The notes: generated from the sequence alone by a model not told the origin. Positions 11,041-21,782 are shown, counted from the stretch's first letter. The stretch: DNA of 64,000 nt from Ceratopteris richardii (GCA_020310875.1 CM035444.1:14943975-15007974), one strand, 5' to 3'. Numbers and translations are program-made.

Positions 11041-11830
11041 CAAGCATTCTGTGTATATCATTAAAGACTCTATGGCAGAAGAGCCTTCTTCATTTGAAGA
11101 TGCTAGGAAGAAGAAAGAGTGGAGAGAAGCCATGCAAGAGAAGTAGAAGCACTTCAGGAAAACCATACTTGGGATCTAGTTCCCAAGAAGCCAAGGATGA
11201 AGGTAACTAGATCCAGGTGGATACAAAATCAAGAAGTACTCAGATGGCTCTATAAACAGGTATAAGGCAAGGTTGGTGGCAAAGGGATTTGCCCAAACTC
11301 ATGGAGTGGACTATGAAGAAACTTTTTCACATGTAGCAAAGATGCCAACAATTAAGGTTTTGGTAAGTATTTTTTCTTCTAAAAGTTGGAATCTATATCA
11401 ATTAGGTGTTAAGAATGCATTCTCAAATTGATGGATATCAGAAGAAGTGTATATGGCACAACCACTAGGTTTTGAAAATAAAGATAAAACAGGTTATGTA
11501 TGCAAGCTAAGAAAGGCACTCTATGGTCTCAAGCTCCTAGAGCTTGGAACCATAGGCTTCTTACTCATTTGCAAGACCAAGGCTTTGTGGCAAGCAAGGC
11601 AGATTTTTTTAATTTGTTAAGAAGAACAAATCAAAAGTTATATACTTATGTGTCTATATAGATGACATCATTATTACAGGGAATGGTGCTAATGGAATCA
11701 AGTAGGTCAAGGCTCAACTAATGGAAGAATTTAAAATCAGTGATCTTGGTTTATTAAGTACTTTCTTGGCTTAGAGCTTGTATACATAGATTATGGTATA
11801 TTTATCACTCAAAGGAAGTACATACATGAT
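11041..11830 (+). pseudogene. Copia C reverse transcriptase
   Basis: Recognisable blocks in changing frames: KKEWREAMQE, LVPKKPRMKV, RLVAKGFAQTHGVDYEETFS-like, [27 protein letters not shown] and the catalytic box VYIDDIIITGNG (about 11655-11690, both Asp kept). At least five frameshifts, so it is non-functional. Confidence 0.82.
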
Positions 11831-12174
11831 ATGTTGGTAAAGTTCAAGATGGAGAACACTGAAATTGAAGGTACTCCTATGGAACTCAACCATAAACTAA
11901 GTTCTCATGAAGGTGAACTACTTGATGATGTTACAGGTTATCAACAACTAGTGGGAAGTCTCAATTGTGCTACTCTAACAAGAGTAGATATTGCTTATAG
12001 AGTAAGTACATTGAGCTAGTTTATGCATGCACCAAGGAAACCTCATATGGAAGCTACAAAAAGGGTGCTTAAGTATCTAAAGAGGGTTGTTCTATCCCTT
12101 CACTTCTGACATAGATATAAATATGTATTCTAATGCAGATTGGGCTAGCTCCAAGGATGATAGGAGGAGCACTT
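11831..12174 (+). pseudogene. Copia C RNase H, 5' part, cut by B2
   Basis: Reads GYQQLVGSLNCATLTRVDIAY, FMHAPRKPHMEATKRVLKYL and NADWASSKDDRRST, stopping at 12174 where B2 starts. The reading frame resumes at 16448 after the CACTT duplication. Confidence 0.87.
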
Positions 12175-12405
12175 TGTTGATATATTTAGGTAGTGATGTG
12201 TGTGAACACTTTAGGACTGCCAAGGCACTTTTTTCCCTCTTTAGGAGGTTTTTGTCCCTCAGCTTGTATATACGCATACTGCCCTAATGGGCTACTTATC
12301 TTTGTACATTCTAATGGTAATACATTCAGCATTGTGTGTTGTGCTCCAAGCTTCTTCTTCTTCTTGGTGTTGTTCATGTGCTTCCATAGACGTCTAACTC
12401 CAACA
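12175..12405 (+). repeat. Copia B2 5' LTR
   Basis: 231 bp, from TGTTGATATATTTAGG to CTAACTCCAACA. It contains a TATA-like GTATATACG. It pairs with the 3' LTR at 16214-16442. Confidence 0.95.
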
Positions 12406-12420
12406 ATTGATATCAGAGCA
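12406..12420 (+). promoter_or_regulatory. Copia B2 primer-binding site
   Basis: ATTGATATCAGAGCA directly follows the LTR; it is the initiator-Met-tRNA complementary site with one change (TGATATCAGAGC). Confidence 0.88.
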
Positions 12421-12757
12421 GGTCGTCGCTTCATCTAGGGCGTTGTCTACACCTCTCTGGTTGTAGTATCAAAATCCCATGAAATTCGGTAAGCATACTC
12501 AGGGTGTTTCAGAGATCAAAATTGCTTTGCTTTATGGTGCCAAAATCGCGATCTGAGCTCGTTTCAATCTTCGAATGCACTATCGTAGCACTTGTGCAAG
12601 CTATTTTGTCTTTTTCTGCCAAAGGTATATACTAGTTTCAGTTTGCCAGTATAAGCGTCTCAAAGCTTGCTACGGGTTTGGTAGAATTCATCTAGGTAGT
12701 TCTGTTCAACTTGAGATACAATCAATTTTCTGCATCAAGGTATTTTAGTCACCGGCC

Positions 12758-13604
12758 ATGGCTAAAAGCAATGATGTATTCCGCATGTTGGCTATTGAGG
12801 ATAAGTTAGATGGTACCAACTACCCATTATGGGCTTATATGATGTGTCATGTAATGGTCACAAAAGGATTATGGAATATTGTATAGGCTGTTGAAAGACG
12901 TCGTGTTACACCTGCAAATACAATTATAGCAGAAACAGTTGATGGAGGTGGCGTCGAAGATGATGATATTCTGCAGACTCTTATTCGTGCTATCGCTTTT
13001 GTTGCACCTACTATAGAGCAAATTTGTTGGGATGGCAGAGATGCTCAAGCACATGCATTGATAGCTTTGTCTATCAAACATGCCATTATTCCTCACATTC
13101 ACTCTTGCAGAATAGCTAAGGGATGCTTGGGGTATACTTACCACATTGTACCACGCTAGGAATGAGGCTCGTGTTTCTTACCTCCAAAAACAATTGGAGA
13201 GTGAGCACACGAATGAAGGTGATTCTATGGATAGTTTTCTCACAAAGATCAAGGATTTGAAAAAATAGTTGATTTCTGCTGATGAAGTTATACCAGATAG
13301 CTCACTCATGCAGACCATTCTGAATGGTCTTCCTGACTCATATCAGAGTTTTGCTTCTACTCTTCATTTGATGATGAAAGGCAATCCAAATGCCTTGTCA
13401 TTTGAGGAGTTAGTCTCTGTTCTATATATAAGAAGACCAGTCTAGACAGAATAGGTCTATTATGCATGTTGCAGATCAAACTTTCCTGGCAAGTCAGAAG
13501 GGCGAAGGTAAAAATGGAGCTCTTATACTAGTAAGCAGAAATCTGCAAATGCTACACATTTGAGGAAGGAAGACAAAGATGAGAAGAAATAAGAAAAGCA
13601 CAAA
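12758..13604 (+). pseudogene. Copia B2 gag
   Basis: ATG at 12758 opens MAKSNDVFRMLAIEDKLDGT and NYPLWAYMMCHVMVTKGLWN, a UBN2-type Gag. It stays open to about 13125 except for one stop (12883), then shifts frame; later gag (SEHTNEGDSMDSFLTKIKDL-like, NGLPDSYQSFASTL-like) is readable only across frames. Confidence 0.83.
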
Positions 13605-14118
13605 TTGTTTTGCAAATACTGTAAAGCAAATGATCATGTCATCAAGAGCTGTCCAAAACTGGCTTCTAAAGAGGCAAAGAAGAAAGAGGTTAGAATGGTT
13701 GTTGTAGAGCCCTCTACACCGAAAACAAAGTCTGCTAAACTTGTGCAAGAAGAAGAATGGGTGTTCACTACTATTTGCAGTTTTGACCCATCTTCTCATG
13801 GGCAGTGCATGTCTCCGGTAGGCTCAGATGTTTAGTACTTTGATAGTGGGGCGACCAAACATATTACCTCGTAGCACAGTTTCTTCTCTTCACTTGAGCC
13901 TGCCCCTACAAGGAATATTGTTACATGTGCCAACAACTCCTCCTATGCTATTATGGGAGTTGGTAAGATTATTTTGACTACCGCTGATGGTAGTTCTTTC
14001 ACTTTGTGAGATGCTTTGTTTGTGATAGGGATCAAGAAAAATCTATTATCAGTTTCTACATTAGCCAATTTTGGCTTGGTTGTGAAATTTGTTGATGATA
14101 GATGTATAGTTCATGATC
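13605..14118 (+). pseudogene. Copia B2 gag knuckle and protease
   Basis: 13605-13835 reads a knuckle C-x2-C-x4-H-x4-C (CKYCKANDHVIKSC) and a Lys-rich tail. Near 13840 the protease site reads YFDSGATKHIT (DSGA intact) apart from a preceding stop. The frame then follows the pre-integrase LSVSTLANFGLVVKFVDDRC and ends at the deletion junction near 14118. Confidence 0.82.
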
Positions 14119-14377
14119 AGTCAAATTGGATGATAAAGCAGTAAAATGCGATCTTGTTGGGTACATTTCTGAAAGTAAAGCTTGTCATCTGTATCATCCA
14201 CAGACTAAACACATTTTGGTTAGCGGTGACGTTGTTTTTGTGGAAGATGCTATTCAGCCATTGCTTTCATGTACTAAGGAGGCATCTGTTAGCTCCAAAG
14301 ACATGTATGATACTTTGCTGCTTCTTTTTAGAGGTGGATAGTCTAGTGCTAGTCCTAATGAGGTAACTTCTCAACCT
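14119..14377 (+). pseudogene. Copia B2 integrase C-terminal tail (core deleted)
   Basis: KLDDKAVKCDLVGYISESKACHLYHPQTKHILVS and GDVVFVEDAIQPLLSCTKEA match the tail of B5 integrase. All sequence between the pre-integrase TIHDLSNGD block and this tail is absent, so the zinc finger and all three catalytic acids are gone. A short AAAT/TGG overlap sits at the junction. Confidence 0.85.
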
Positions 14378-15430
14378 TTGCAGGTTTCATGTGATGATGC
14401 AAATCTTTCCATTTTTGGTGTAGATTTACATGATGCACTTGTTGATGAGAGAGCTGATATTGAGCAAGCCAAAACTATGCCAAAATGGCTAGTGCAAACC
14501 TTGGGTGATAGCAAATTAGATGCACCGCTGTCATTTTGTACTCGATCAGGCTCTCATAGTGGCTCTTTTGCATCAAATTGTTATGCTATGGCTGCCTCTA
14601 GTCTCTGTGATGAGACTGAACCTATTTCATTTGATGAAGCACAAAATTTTGAACATTGGATGGATGCAATGCAATCTGAATATGATGCTATCATGAAAAA
14701 TGGTACTTGGTCTTTATGTGACTTGCCTCCTGGCAAGAAGACCATTGGCACTAAGTGGGTATACAAGTTGAAGCATAAACTTGATGGAGCAGTTGACAAG
14801 TATAAAGCTAGGCAAAGGGTTATGCATAGGAAAGAGGCATTGATTTTGATGAAACCTTTGCTCCTACTTGTTGAATGACTATTGTTCATAGCATATGTGC
14901 ACTTGCAGCTCATCATGGTTGGAATCTACATCAATTGGACATTAAAACAACATTTTTGAATAGTGATTTGCATGAAGAAGTGTATGTTTTTCAACTTCAT
15001 GGCTGTGTAGAAAGGGCATGAAAACCAGGTGTGCATGTTAAAGAAGGCATTATATGGTTTAAAGCAAGCACCACGTGCTTGGTACGAAAAGATACATGCC
15101 TATCTCATTGCACATGGTTTAGAGAACAGTCCAACTGAAAGCACCTTATATGTTAAGCGTGCTAATGATGTGCTTCTGATCATTGTGGTGTTTGTTGATG
15201 ACATGCTGCTCACTTGTCCTCATGACATTTATACTGCTAATTTTAAGGCTAATTTTCATGCCTCATTTGAGATGTTTGATTTGGGGCATTTGCATCACTA
15301 TTTGGGCGTTCAATTTATGCAAGTTGATGGTGGAATGGCTTTGTGTCAAATGAAATATATTAACACATTATTGCAGCGTTTTGACCTTGAAGATTTTAAA
15401 CCACTCCTATGGAGACATGCTTATGGTTGA
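14378..15430 (+). pseudogene. Copia B2 linker and reverse transcriptase
   Basis: 14378-14878 holds the linker (DLHDALVDERADIEQAKTMP) and RT N-terminus (AMQSEYDAIMKNGTWSLCDL, IGTKWVYKLKHKLDG), with a frame break after YKAR. 15029-15430 reads [17 protein letters not shown], the catalytic FVDDMLLT and [19 protein letters not shown]. One stop lies at 15010 and frameshifts near 14815 and 15400. Confidence 0.86.
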
Positions 15431-16140
15431 GTCTTCATGATGCTGGAGATGCATTTGATGTTGTTCTCTATCAACAAGTTGTTGGATGCTTGATTTATTT
15501 ATGCATTACTCTGCCAGATATTCAGTTTGTTGTCTCACAGATGAGCAAGTTTATGCATTGCCCAAGTGTCAAGCATTGGCAGGTGGTTAAGCGCATCTTT
15601 CGCTACTTGAGTGGTACCCGACTAATTGGATTGTTTTATCCCAAGGGGGGATCACTACCGCCAGATTTGCATGCTTTTTCTGACAGTGATTGGGTTGGTT
15701 GCTATAACACTCGTGTGTCCACCAGTGGCTTTTGCTTCATGCTTGGTAGCTCATGTATATCTTGGTTGAGAAAGAAGCAGTCTACTGTTGCCACTCCCAA
15801 TTATGAGGCTGAGTATAGGGCATCTTTCACAGTGATTGTTGAGTGTGTGTGGCTTCGATGCCTTATGGCTGATTTGGGTGTTGGTTAGTCTTCTGCCACC
15901 ACCATCTTCACAGACAGTCAGAGCGCATTTGCAGTTGCGAGGAACCCAATGTTCCATGCTCGCACTAAGAACATTGAGGTGCATTACCATTATGTGAGGG
16001 AATGGTTCTCTGCTGGGGAGATCAACTTGGCATATGTTCCCACACAAGAGAACATTGCAGACGTTTTTATGAAGGCTCTGCCTAGGGAGAAGTTTGAAGC
16101 TTTCCACAAAGCATTGGGCTTACTTCCTTTTGTGGATTGA
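15409..16140 (+). pseudogene. Copia B2 RNase H and polyprotein C-terminus
   Basis: Open apart from one stop at 15886: VVGCLIYLCITLPDIQF, AFSDSDWVGCYNTRVSTSGF, KKQSTVATPNYEAEYRA, FTDSQSAFAVARNPMFHA, NIEVHYHYVREWFSAGEI, and the end KALGLLPFVD with TGA at 16138. About 45 nt later the PPT arm begins. Confidence 0.88.
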
Positions 16141-16184
16141 TTCCACATAGGTTGGCACTTCCTTATACATGAGTGTCAGCTCCT

Positions 16185-16247
16185 TGTTCACTGCATCACT
16201 CCGAGGGGGGATTTGTTGATATATTTAGGTAGTGATATGTGTGAACA
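16185..16247 (+). repeat. Inverted repeat straddling the B2 PPT and U3 start
   Basis: Arms TGTTCACTGCATCACT (16185-16200) and AGTGATATGTGTGAACA (16231-16247) pair at 13 positions. The PPT and the first 17 bases of the LTR lie in the loop. B5 has the same arrangement. Confidence 0.75.
16201..16213 (+). promoter_or_regulatory. Copia B2 polypurine tract
   Basis: CCGAGGGGGGATT abuts the 3' LTR; the G run is the expected RNase H-resistant plus-strand primer. Confidence 0.85.
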
Positions 16248-16442
16248 GTTTAGGACCGCCAAGGAACTTTTTTTCCTCTTTAGGAGGTTTTTTTCTCGGC
16301 TTGTATATAAGCCCATTGCCCTAATGGGCTACTTATCTTTGTACATTCTAGTGGTAATAGACTCAGCATTCTGTGTTGTGCTCCAAGCTTCTTCTTCTTC
16401 CTTGTGTTGTTCATGTGCTTTCGGAGACGTCTAACTCCAACA
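16214..16442 (+). repeat. Copia B2 3' LTR
   Basis: 229 bp, TGTTGATATATTT to CTCCAACA, followed by the TSD CACTT. A clear TATA box (GTATATAAG) lies near 16303. Confidence 0.95.
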
Positions 16443-16447
16443 CACTT

Positions 16448-16848
16448 CAGGGTACCTATCCTTTGCAGGTCAAAACTTATATCATGGTCATCTAAGAAGC
16501 AACCAACTGTGGCCTTATCTTCCACAGAAGCAAAATATAGAGGTTTGGAAAATGCAATTCAAGAAGTTATGTGGCTTAAGCAACTATTTGCAGATTCAGA
16601 GATACACTCTTACACTCCAATAATCTTTGGGCTCACTTCATTTGGCTGCTAATCATGTATATCATGTCAGGACTAAGAACATTGAAGTGTACTATCATTA
16701 TGTAAGGGAGTTGATTAGCAAGGATATTCAACTATCCTATGTGTCAACTCATTTACAATGTGCATATATACTCACAAAGTCATTGGATGGAACAAAGATG
16801 AACAAGTTCAAATTGATGAGTGGTTTGCAAGAAATCAAGGAGGAATGA
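16448..16848 (+). pseudogene. Copia C RNase H, 3' part
   Basis: The frame resumes after B2 with [12 protein letters not shown]-like sequence shifted by an indel, then [40 protein letters not shown] and the polyprotein end KMNKFKLMSGLQEIKEE. One frameshift near 16630. Confidence 0.86.
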
Positions 16849-16853
16849 AGACT

Positions 16854-16911
16854 AAACATGTTAGGCTTGAACGGGAGCGGTTGGTGCAATTAAAAACAAG
16901 CCCACATACTT
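16854..16911 (+). repeat. Inverted repeat straddling the C PPT and U3 start
   Basis: Arms AAACATGTTAGGCTTG (16854-16869) and CAAGCCCACATACTT (16897-16911) pair at about 12 positions around a decayed PPT (ACGGGAGC) and the LTR start. Confidence 0.6.
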
Positions 16912-17805
16912 GGTTAATTAGCTCATGCTTGATTTATTGGCATAACTTATCTAAGGCTTCATATGATCAACCTCTTGTAAAAATCCTCCACATTTATCCT
17001 TGTAAAAGTGATACACATCCACATAGAGTTAGGAAGCTCTAAAATCACGAATCATTTGGTTATTGAGTGATGAGAGAATTTAACCTATACTTTAGGATTC
17101 ACCTTTTAGGTAGATGTTTGAATTTGAATTCAAACTTTGCCTCCAAGAATAAATATAAGAAGAGGATCAAAAAGACTCACATACATCTTGCGCCTATGAG
17201 ATCATTTTGAAGGGCATTCATTGTGACGTGAGAGCTTACCCCATAGCTCATTCACCTCTCACACATTTAACAATGTGTGATTTCCAATGACATTGTATTT
17301 GTATGTGATTTAATACATATATGATCATTACATTCTCATTTCACCTCTCCGTTATAACTCCATCAGAATAGTGATATTGTCAGAGCTGGTTCTCAGTGCC
17401 TAGTTAATCACTTGCCATGATTTAAAGCATGGAACATCCAGCATATTGTCTATTATAGGCCTACAAAATTTCATTAGCATTGCTTCTTGGAATCGTGAGA
17501 TATTAACATATCTTTTCTCACTAGTTTGATGACTGGTGCAGCCGAATGTGAGATGATGCTATGATTTGCTAAACATCTTTCTCTATGTATAGACCATCAC
17601 TTTTTGATGAAATCACTCATGATTGATAGCTTACTAAGTTAGTTAGAGTTCCCCAAAAGGAATTAAGCCAATTGATGTTGTGCTCAGAGAACTGTTCAAA
17701 ACATTGAACAGGTGTAGGAACTAAAATAGTAAGTTTTTGTTCTTGGATCAACTTCCTACCTATCTGTTTTGATCCACTGATTAGTGGATCATCCTCCTAG
17801 CAAAA
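16879..17805 (+). repeat. Copia C 3' LTR, first part
   Basis: Begins GGTTGGTGCAATT (TG decayed to GG) and aligns with the 5' LTR until 17800. The last five bases CAAAA are the left TSD of element D. Confidence 0.92.
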
Positions 17806-18188
17806 TGTCATGAGGAAGGAGATAAGGAAGAGAGCTCACAGACACACTCTCACTTTCAAGGAGAAGCACACACACGCAGATTGAGGCAAGGAAGAATAAT
17901 CATCTTCTTGTTTTTCTATTACATAAAAAGGAATGTATAAGAATGACCTAAAAACAAGAATACAACAAGTGCAATATATAAAGATCAGTACATAAGGAAA
18001 AAACCTAATGTCTGCGAATGAGTGAGCTCGCAAGGAACAAATGTGCCATCACTCTCGGTAGATAAATCTAATAAAGCTCAATGAAGTATCCTTGACATAT
18101 ACTAGCGTGATCATTATACATGTCAGAGAAACGAAAAATGGGTACGTGTCATCCTGGATCATCACATGTTGAGCTTGATATGTCAACA
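17806..18188 (-). repeat. Copia D 3' LTR
   Basis: TGTCATGAGGAAGG to GATATGTCAACA on the plus strand. It is next to the PPT at 18189, so it is the 3' LTR of a minus-strand element. Confidence 0.95.
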
Positions 18189-18205
18189 CTTCCCCTTAAG
18201 CTCAA
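18169..18205 (-). repeat. Inverted repeat straddling the D PPT and U3 start
   Basis: TTGAGCTT (18169-18176) and AAGCTCAA (18198-18205) are perfectly complementary around the LTR end and the PPT. Confidence 0.65.
18189..18199 (-). promoter_or_regulatory. Copia D polypurine tract
   Basis: Minus-strand TTAAGGGGAAG directly before the LTR. Confidence 0.82.
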
Positions 18206-18912
18206 TGCCATATCCTATAATCCAAGCATCTCCCAAAACTTCTTCAACTTCTCAGCTCCAAGTGCTTTGGTGAAAATATCAGCAACCTGCTCATCTATTC
18301 TCACATAAACAAGATCAATATCACCTGCTAATACCTTCTCTCTGATGAAGTGATAATGTACCTCATATGCTTTTTTCTAGCATGGAAAACAGGATTCCGT
18401 GCTAATTGTATGCTGCTAAGATTATCACAATAAATAGTGATAGGCTTTCCCACTTCCACACCTAAGTCTGCAAGTAGCATTTCTAGCCATGATGCCTCAC
18501 ATGCTGCCATTGCAGCACCTCTATACTCAGGCTCTGTACTCAACAAAGCAACAGTGGGTTGCTTCTTGCTTCTCCATATAACAGCTGCACTCCCAAGTGA
18601 GAATAGAAAACCACTAGTAGATCTTCTATCTTGAATGCTACTAGCCCAACCCGCATCGATGTATCCATAAACCTGCAAATCTACACCAACCTCATAAAAC
18701 AATGCATAATCCAAAGTAGCACTCATATAACGTAGAGTGTGCCCCAAACCATCCAAATGTGGCTTCTTGGGAACCTGTATAAACTGACTTTCAAGTCCAA
18801 TAGTATAACTTAGATCAGGCCTTGTAATTGTGAGATATATAAGACTTCCCACAATTTTCCTGTACATAGTAGCATTTTCCAATGCTTCACCTAATGTAGT
18901 ATCCAATTTCAA
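18206..18912 (-). pseudogene. Copia D RNase H
   Basis: 194 open codons (18328-18912): [61 protein letters not shown] and IYCDNLSSIQLARNPVFHAR. The tail to about 18206 continues after a frameshift at YIITSSERRY. This is a well-preserved domain. Confidence 0.88.
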
Positions 18913-18939
18913 ATTCTAATCTAATGGCATAGAAATTGG

Positions 18940-19748
18940 TTAACAATCAGCCATACCATACTTTTGAAGCATATTCAAGGCATATTGCCTTTGCAACATC
19001 CATATACATATTTCTCTATGTATAAACTCAATGCCCAAGAAATAGCGTAGCACACCAAGATCTTTCATGTCAAATTCCTGCATAAGAAGTTGCTTTACCT
19101 CTTTGATGCTTCCTTCATTATCACCACCTACAATCAGGTCATCAGAATAAATAGCCACAGTGATGCCATCATCAGCCTTCCTTGCATATAGTGAGTGATC
19201 TACATCACACATAGAAAACCCAATGCTGGTTAAGTAATCAGCAATCCATGCATGCCATGCACGAGGGGCTTGCTTCAGCCCATACAAAGCCTTTTGCAGC
19301 CTGCAAACATATTCTGGATGCTTTGAATCTTTATATCCTTGTGGCTGGTCCATATATGCTTCTTATTGTAAGTCACCATGTAGGAAAGCATTCTTCACAT
19401 CCATCTGATGCAAAGTCCATCCTTTTGCTAAAGCTAGTGCAACAAGTGTTCTGACAGTAGACATTTTAGCTACAGGGCTGAATGTTTTCTCATAATCAAT
19501 GCCATATTTTTGTGCATATCCTTTAGCTACCAATCGTGCTTTATACTTATGCTACCATCAGCATTATGCTTTACCTTGTAAACCCATTTGCAGCCTATGG
19601 GTTGCTTTCCTTGTGGCAATGGAACAAGCTTCCATGTATCATTTCCATAAAGTGCAACCATCTCCTCATCCATAGCTTTTTCCCAATCTCCATTACCAAT
19701 TGCATCTTCAAAACAAGAAGGTTCAGCATCTTGTATTACCTTTGTCAT
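18940..19748 (-). pseudogene. Copia D reverse transcriptase
   Basis: 19527-19748 gives the N-terminus ([37 protein letters not shown]); 18940-19353 gives [21 protein letters not shown], the active box IYSDDLIVGGD (YSDD instead of YVDD) and LGVLRYFLGIEFI. The fingers between 19353 and 19527 are readable with a single frameshift and one stop. Confidence 0.88.
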
Positions 19749-19754
19749 GTAGGC

Positions 19755-20553
19755 TCAATGGCGAGCCATGTAACTATCATATGTCAATCGTTGCACTGAA
19801 TTATGCATCCTCCCAGATATTCTTGGTCCTGGGTCACTTCTCCTTGTATCATCTGCATGTGCCCTTCTTACTCCTGGAGTCTTCATAGAGGGCAATCCAA
19901 GTTCCTCATCAAGACTCTTATATGAACCACTTGAATCTCCATCAACATCTTCAAAGCCTGCACATGTTTTACTACCAGCAAAAAGCTTTTCTTTACCTTT
20001 CTTGGATGTATTTGATGAATTTGCTGGATTGAAAGTTCCACACAATCTTCCACTCCATGGATTTGAGTTGGAACTATTGCTTGGTGATGCATCCGGTCCA
20101 CTCAAAACTTGAGATTCTGCACTTGAGTTTTTAGCATTTTCTTTGTCATTTGGTTCAAGATTCAATCCTCCTTTGGCATGTGCATAGAAGCTTGACATTT
20201 CATCAAATACCACATCTCTGCTCACCTTCACCTGTCGTGTGAGTGGGTTATAACATTTGTACCCTTTTTGCTCAAGGGAGTATCCAATGAAGACACATTT
20301 TTTTGCTTTTGGATCAAGCTTCGTCCTCCACTCATCTGGAACATGTACATATGCAATACAGCCAAAAACTTTGAGATGTGATAAGTTTGGCTTTTTACCT
20401 GTAAACTTCTCTTCAGGTGTAACTTGATGTACAGCAGCAGTCGGAGTTCTGTTCATGATGTATACAGCAGTATGCATAGCTTCTGCCCAATAACGATGAG
20501 GTATATTCTTCTCAGCCATCAAGGCTCTTGCTATTTCTCTGCTACCAAACTGT
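19755..20553 (-). pseudogene. Copia D integrase C-terminal part
   Basis: The 267-codon open frame starts at the REIARALMAEKNIPHRYWAEA block just after the catalytic Glu region. It goes through VFGCIAYVHVPDEWRTKLDP, IFIGYSLEQKGYKCYN and SRDVVFDE, then a Ser/Asn-rich linker to RISGRMHNSVQRLTYDSYMA. No catalytic acid is left. It is fused directly to gag upstream. Confidence 0.88.
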
Positions 20554-20851
20554 TCCAAGCCTCTTTCGGAGTCTTGGCATCCTGTATGTGCCCAATCATG
20601 CTATCCTGTATGCTAACAGATAGCCAGTACATTACCTTTTGTGCTCCTTGATTCCATTCCTCATATGCTCTTATTTGTTCTGCAGTCCGATTCCTCTCTT
20701 GTAATTGCGGAGCATTTTTGTTCTCTCCTTCAATGTACTTCCAGTAGCCTTTTCCCATCACGAAATTTGTCATTCTAAATCTCCAAGCATGGAAGTTGTT
20801 CTTGTCCAGCTTATCACTCATAAGCTCACTCATTCCATCTGCGTTTGCCAT
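20554..20851 (-). pseudogene. Copia D gag N-terminal fragment
   Basis: ATG at 20851 opens MANADGMSELMSDKLDKNNF, then HAWRFRMTNFVMGKGYWKYI and IQDSMIGHIQDAKTPKEAWN, a UBN2-type Gag without stops. It stops matching gag after AWNSL and runs into integrase sequence. The capsid C-terminal part, knuckle and protease are gone. Confidence 0.87.
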
Positions 20852-21247
20852 TTCTATAGCAATTCACAACACTGCAAAACACTACAAGCAACACTTCTGC
20901 TTGAACGTTGTTGCACTATGACGTGACAATTCGATCTCAAAAAGACACAGCTTTCGTGTATCATCAGTACACGGAATCGCTTGAAATTCTGGATCTGGAA
21001 TATATGAGTGTTGTCAAACACAATGCAAGTTATAGTTTCTGAAACTGACTTGTTTTTCTTGCGGGCCCCACCTTGCAGGCTCGAAATAGAGGTAGAGATG
21101 GCTCCAAAACTTCGATCTGACAAAAATGAGTGATCCTAAAGGGATAACTTTTGAAAATATTTTGAGGTTGCCAATTTTCATAGAAAATGGAGGTCGTTTG
21201 TGAATCGTGTTTTCCCCACACCTCGACAAGCTCTCTACAGCCACGTT

Positions 21248-21260
21248 GGCTCTGATACCA
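21248..21260 (-). promoter_or_regulatory. Copia D primer-binding site
   Basis: GGCTCTGATACCA on the plus strand (minus strand TGGTATCAGAGCC) abuts the 5' LTR with a perfect initiator-Met-tRNA site. Confidence 0.93.
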
Positions 21261-21641
21261 TGTCATGAGGAAGGTGATAAGGAAGAGAGCTCACACACAC
21301 ACTCTCACTCTCAAGGAGAAGCACACACACACAGGTTGAGGCAAGGAAGAATAATCTTCTTCTTCTTCTATTACATAAAAAGGAATGTACAAGAATGACC
21401 TAAAAACAAGAATATAACAAGTGCAATATATAAAGATCAGTACATAAGGAAAAAACCTAATGTCCGCGAATGAGTGAGCTGGCAGGGAACAAAATGTGCC
21501 ATCACTCTCGATAGATAAATCTAATAAAGCTCAATGAAGTATCCCTGACATATACCGGCATGACCACTATACATGTCAGAGAAACGAAAAACTCGTACGT
21601 GTCATCCTGGATCATCACATGTTGAGCTTGATATCTCAACA
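21261..21641 (-). repeat. Copia D 5' LTR
   Basis: 381 bp, TGTCATGAGGAAGG to GATATCTCAACA, next to the PBS; followed by TSD CAACA (21642-21646). Confidence 0.95.
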
Positions 21642-21646
21642 CAACA

Positions 21647-21777
21647 TATATGAGTATTTATGTTCATTAGCTAGCTAAAGTGGCCCACTACACTCTCCAG
21701 CCATCATTCTTAGCAGGTGTGAAGCAGGATCTAGAAACACCACCGTCTCTTGTGACTATCCACCATCTCCACCAACA
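21647..21777 (+). repeat. Copia C 3' LTR, last part
   Basis: Continues the C LTR (TATATGAGTATTTATG...) to CTCCACCAACA. Followed by CCCGT, the right-hand copy of the C target site. Confidence 0.92.
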
Positions 21778-21782
21778 CCCGT

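Larger units (their letters stand above)
12175..16442 (+). mobile_element. Copia B2, nested in copia C RNase H, integrase-deleted
   Basis: Both LTRs are present (12175-12405 and 16214-16442), with perfect TSD CACTT at 12170-12174 and 16443-16447. Internal order: PBS, gag, PR, (integrase core missing), integrase tail, RT, RNase H, PPT. Total 4268 bp against 4927 bp for B5; the shortfall is largely the integrase deletion. The LTR pair is roughly nine-tenths identical by eye. Confidence 0.95.
17806..21641 (-). mobile_element. Copia D, nested in copia C 3' LTR, gag-integrase fused by deletion
   Basis: Minus-strand element with 383- and 381-bp LTRs (17806-18188, 21261-21641) and flanks CAAAA/CAACA; the empty site in the C 5' LTR reads CAACA. 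PBS and PPT are present. Internal order is gag N-terminus, integrase C-terminus, RT, RNase H: late gag, protease and most of integrase are deleted. The LTRs are about 93% identical by eye. Confidence 0.95.
7338..21777 (+). mobile_element. Copia C, long-LTR Ty1/copia carrying two nested elements
   Basis: Plus-strand element with a 1057-bp 5' LTR (7338-8394), PBS, gag, PR, IN, RT and RNase H, and a 3' LTR split into 16879-17805 and 21647-21777. B2 interrupts its RNase H (12175-16442) and D interrupts its 3' LTR (17806-21641). Flanking 5-mers CCCCT and CCCGT mark its insertion into B1. Without the nested elements it is about 6.3 kb. Many stops and frameshifts; inactive. Confidence 0.92.
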
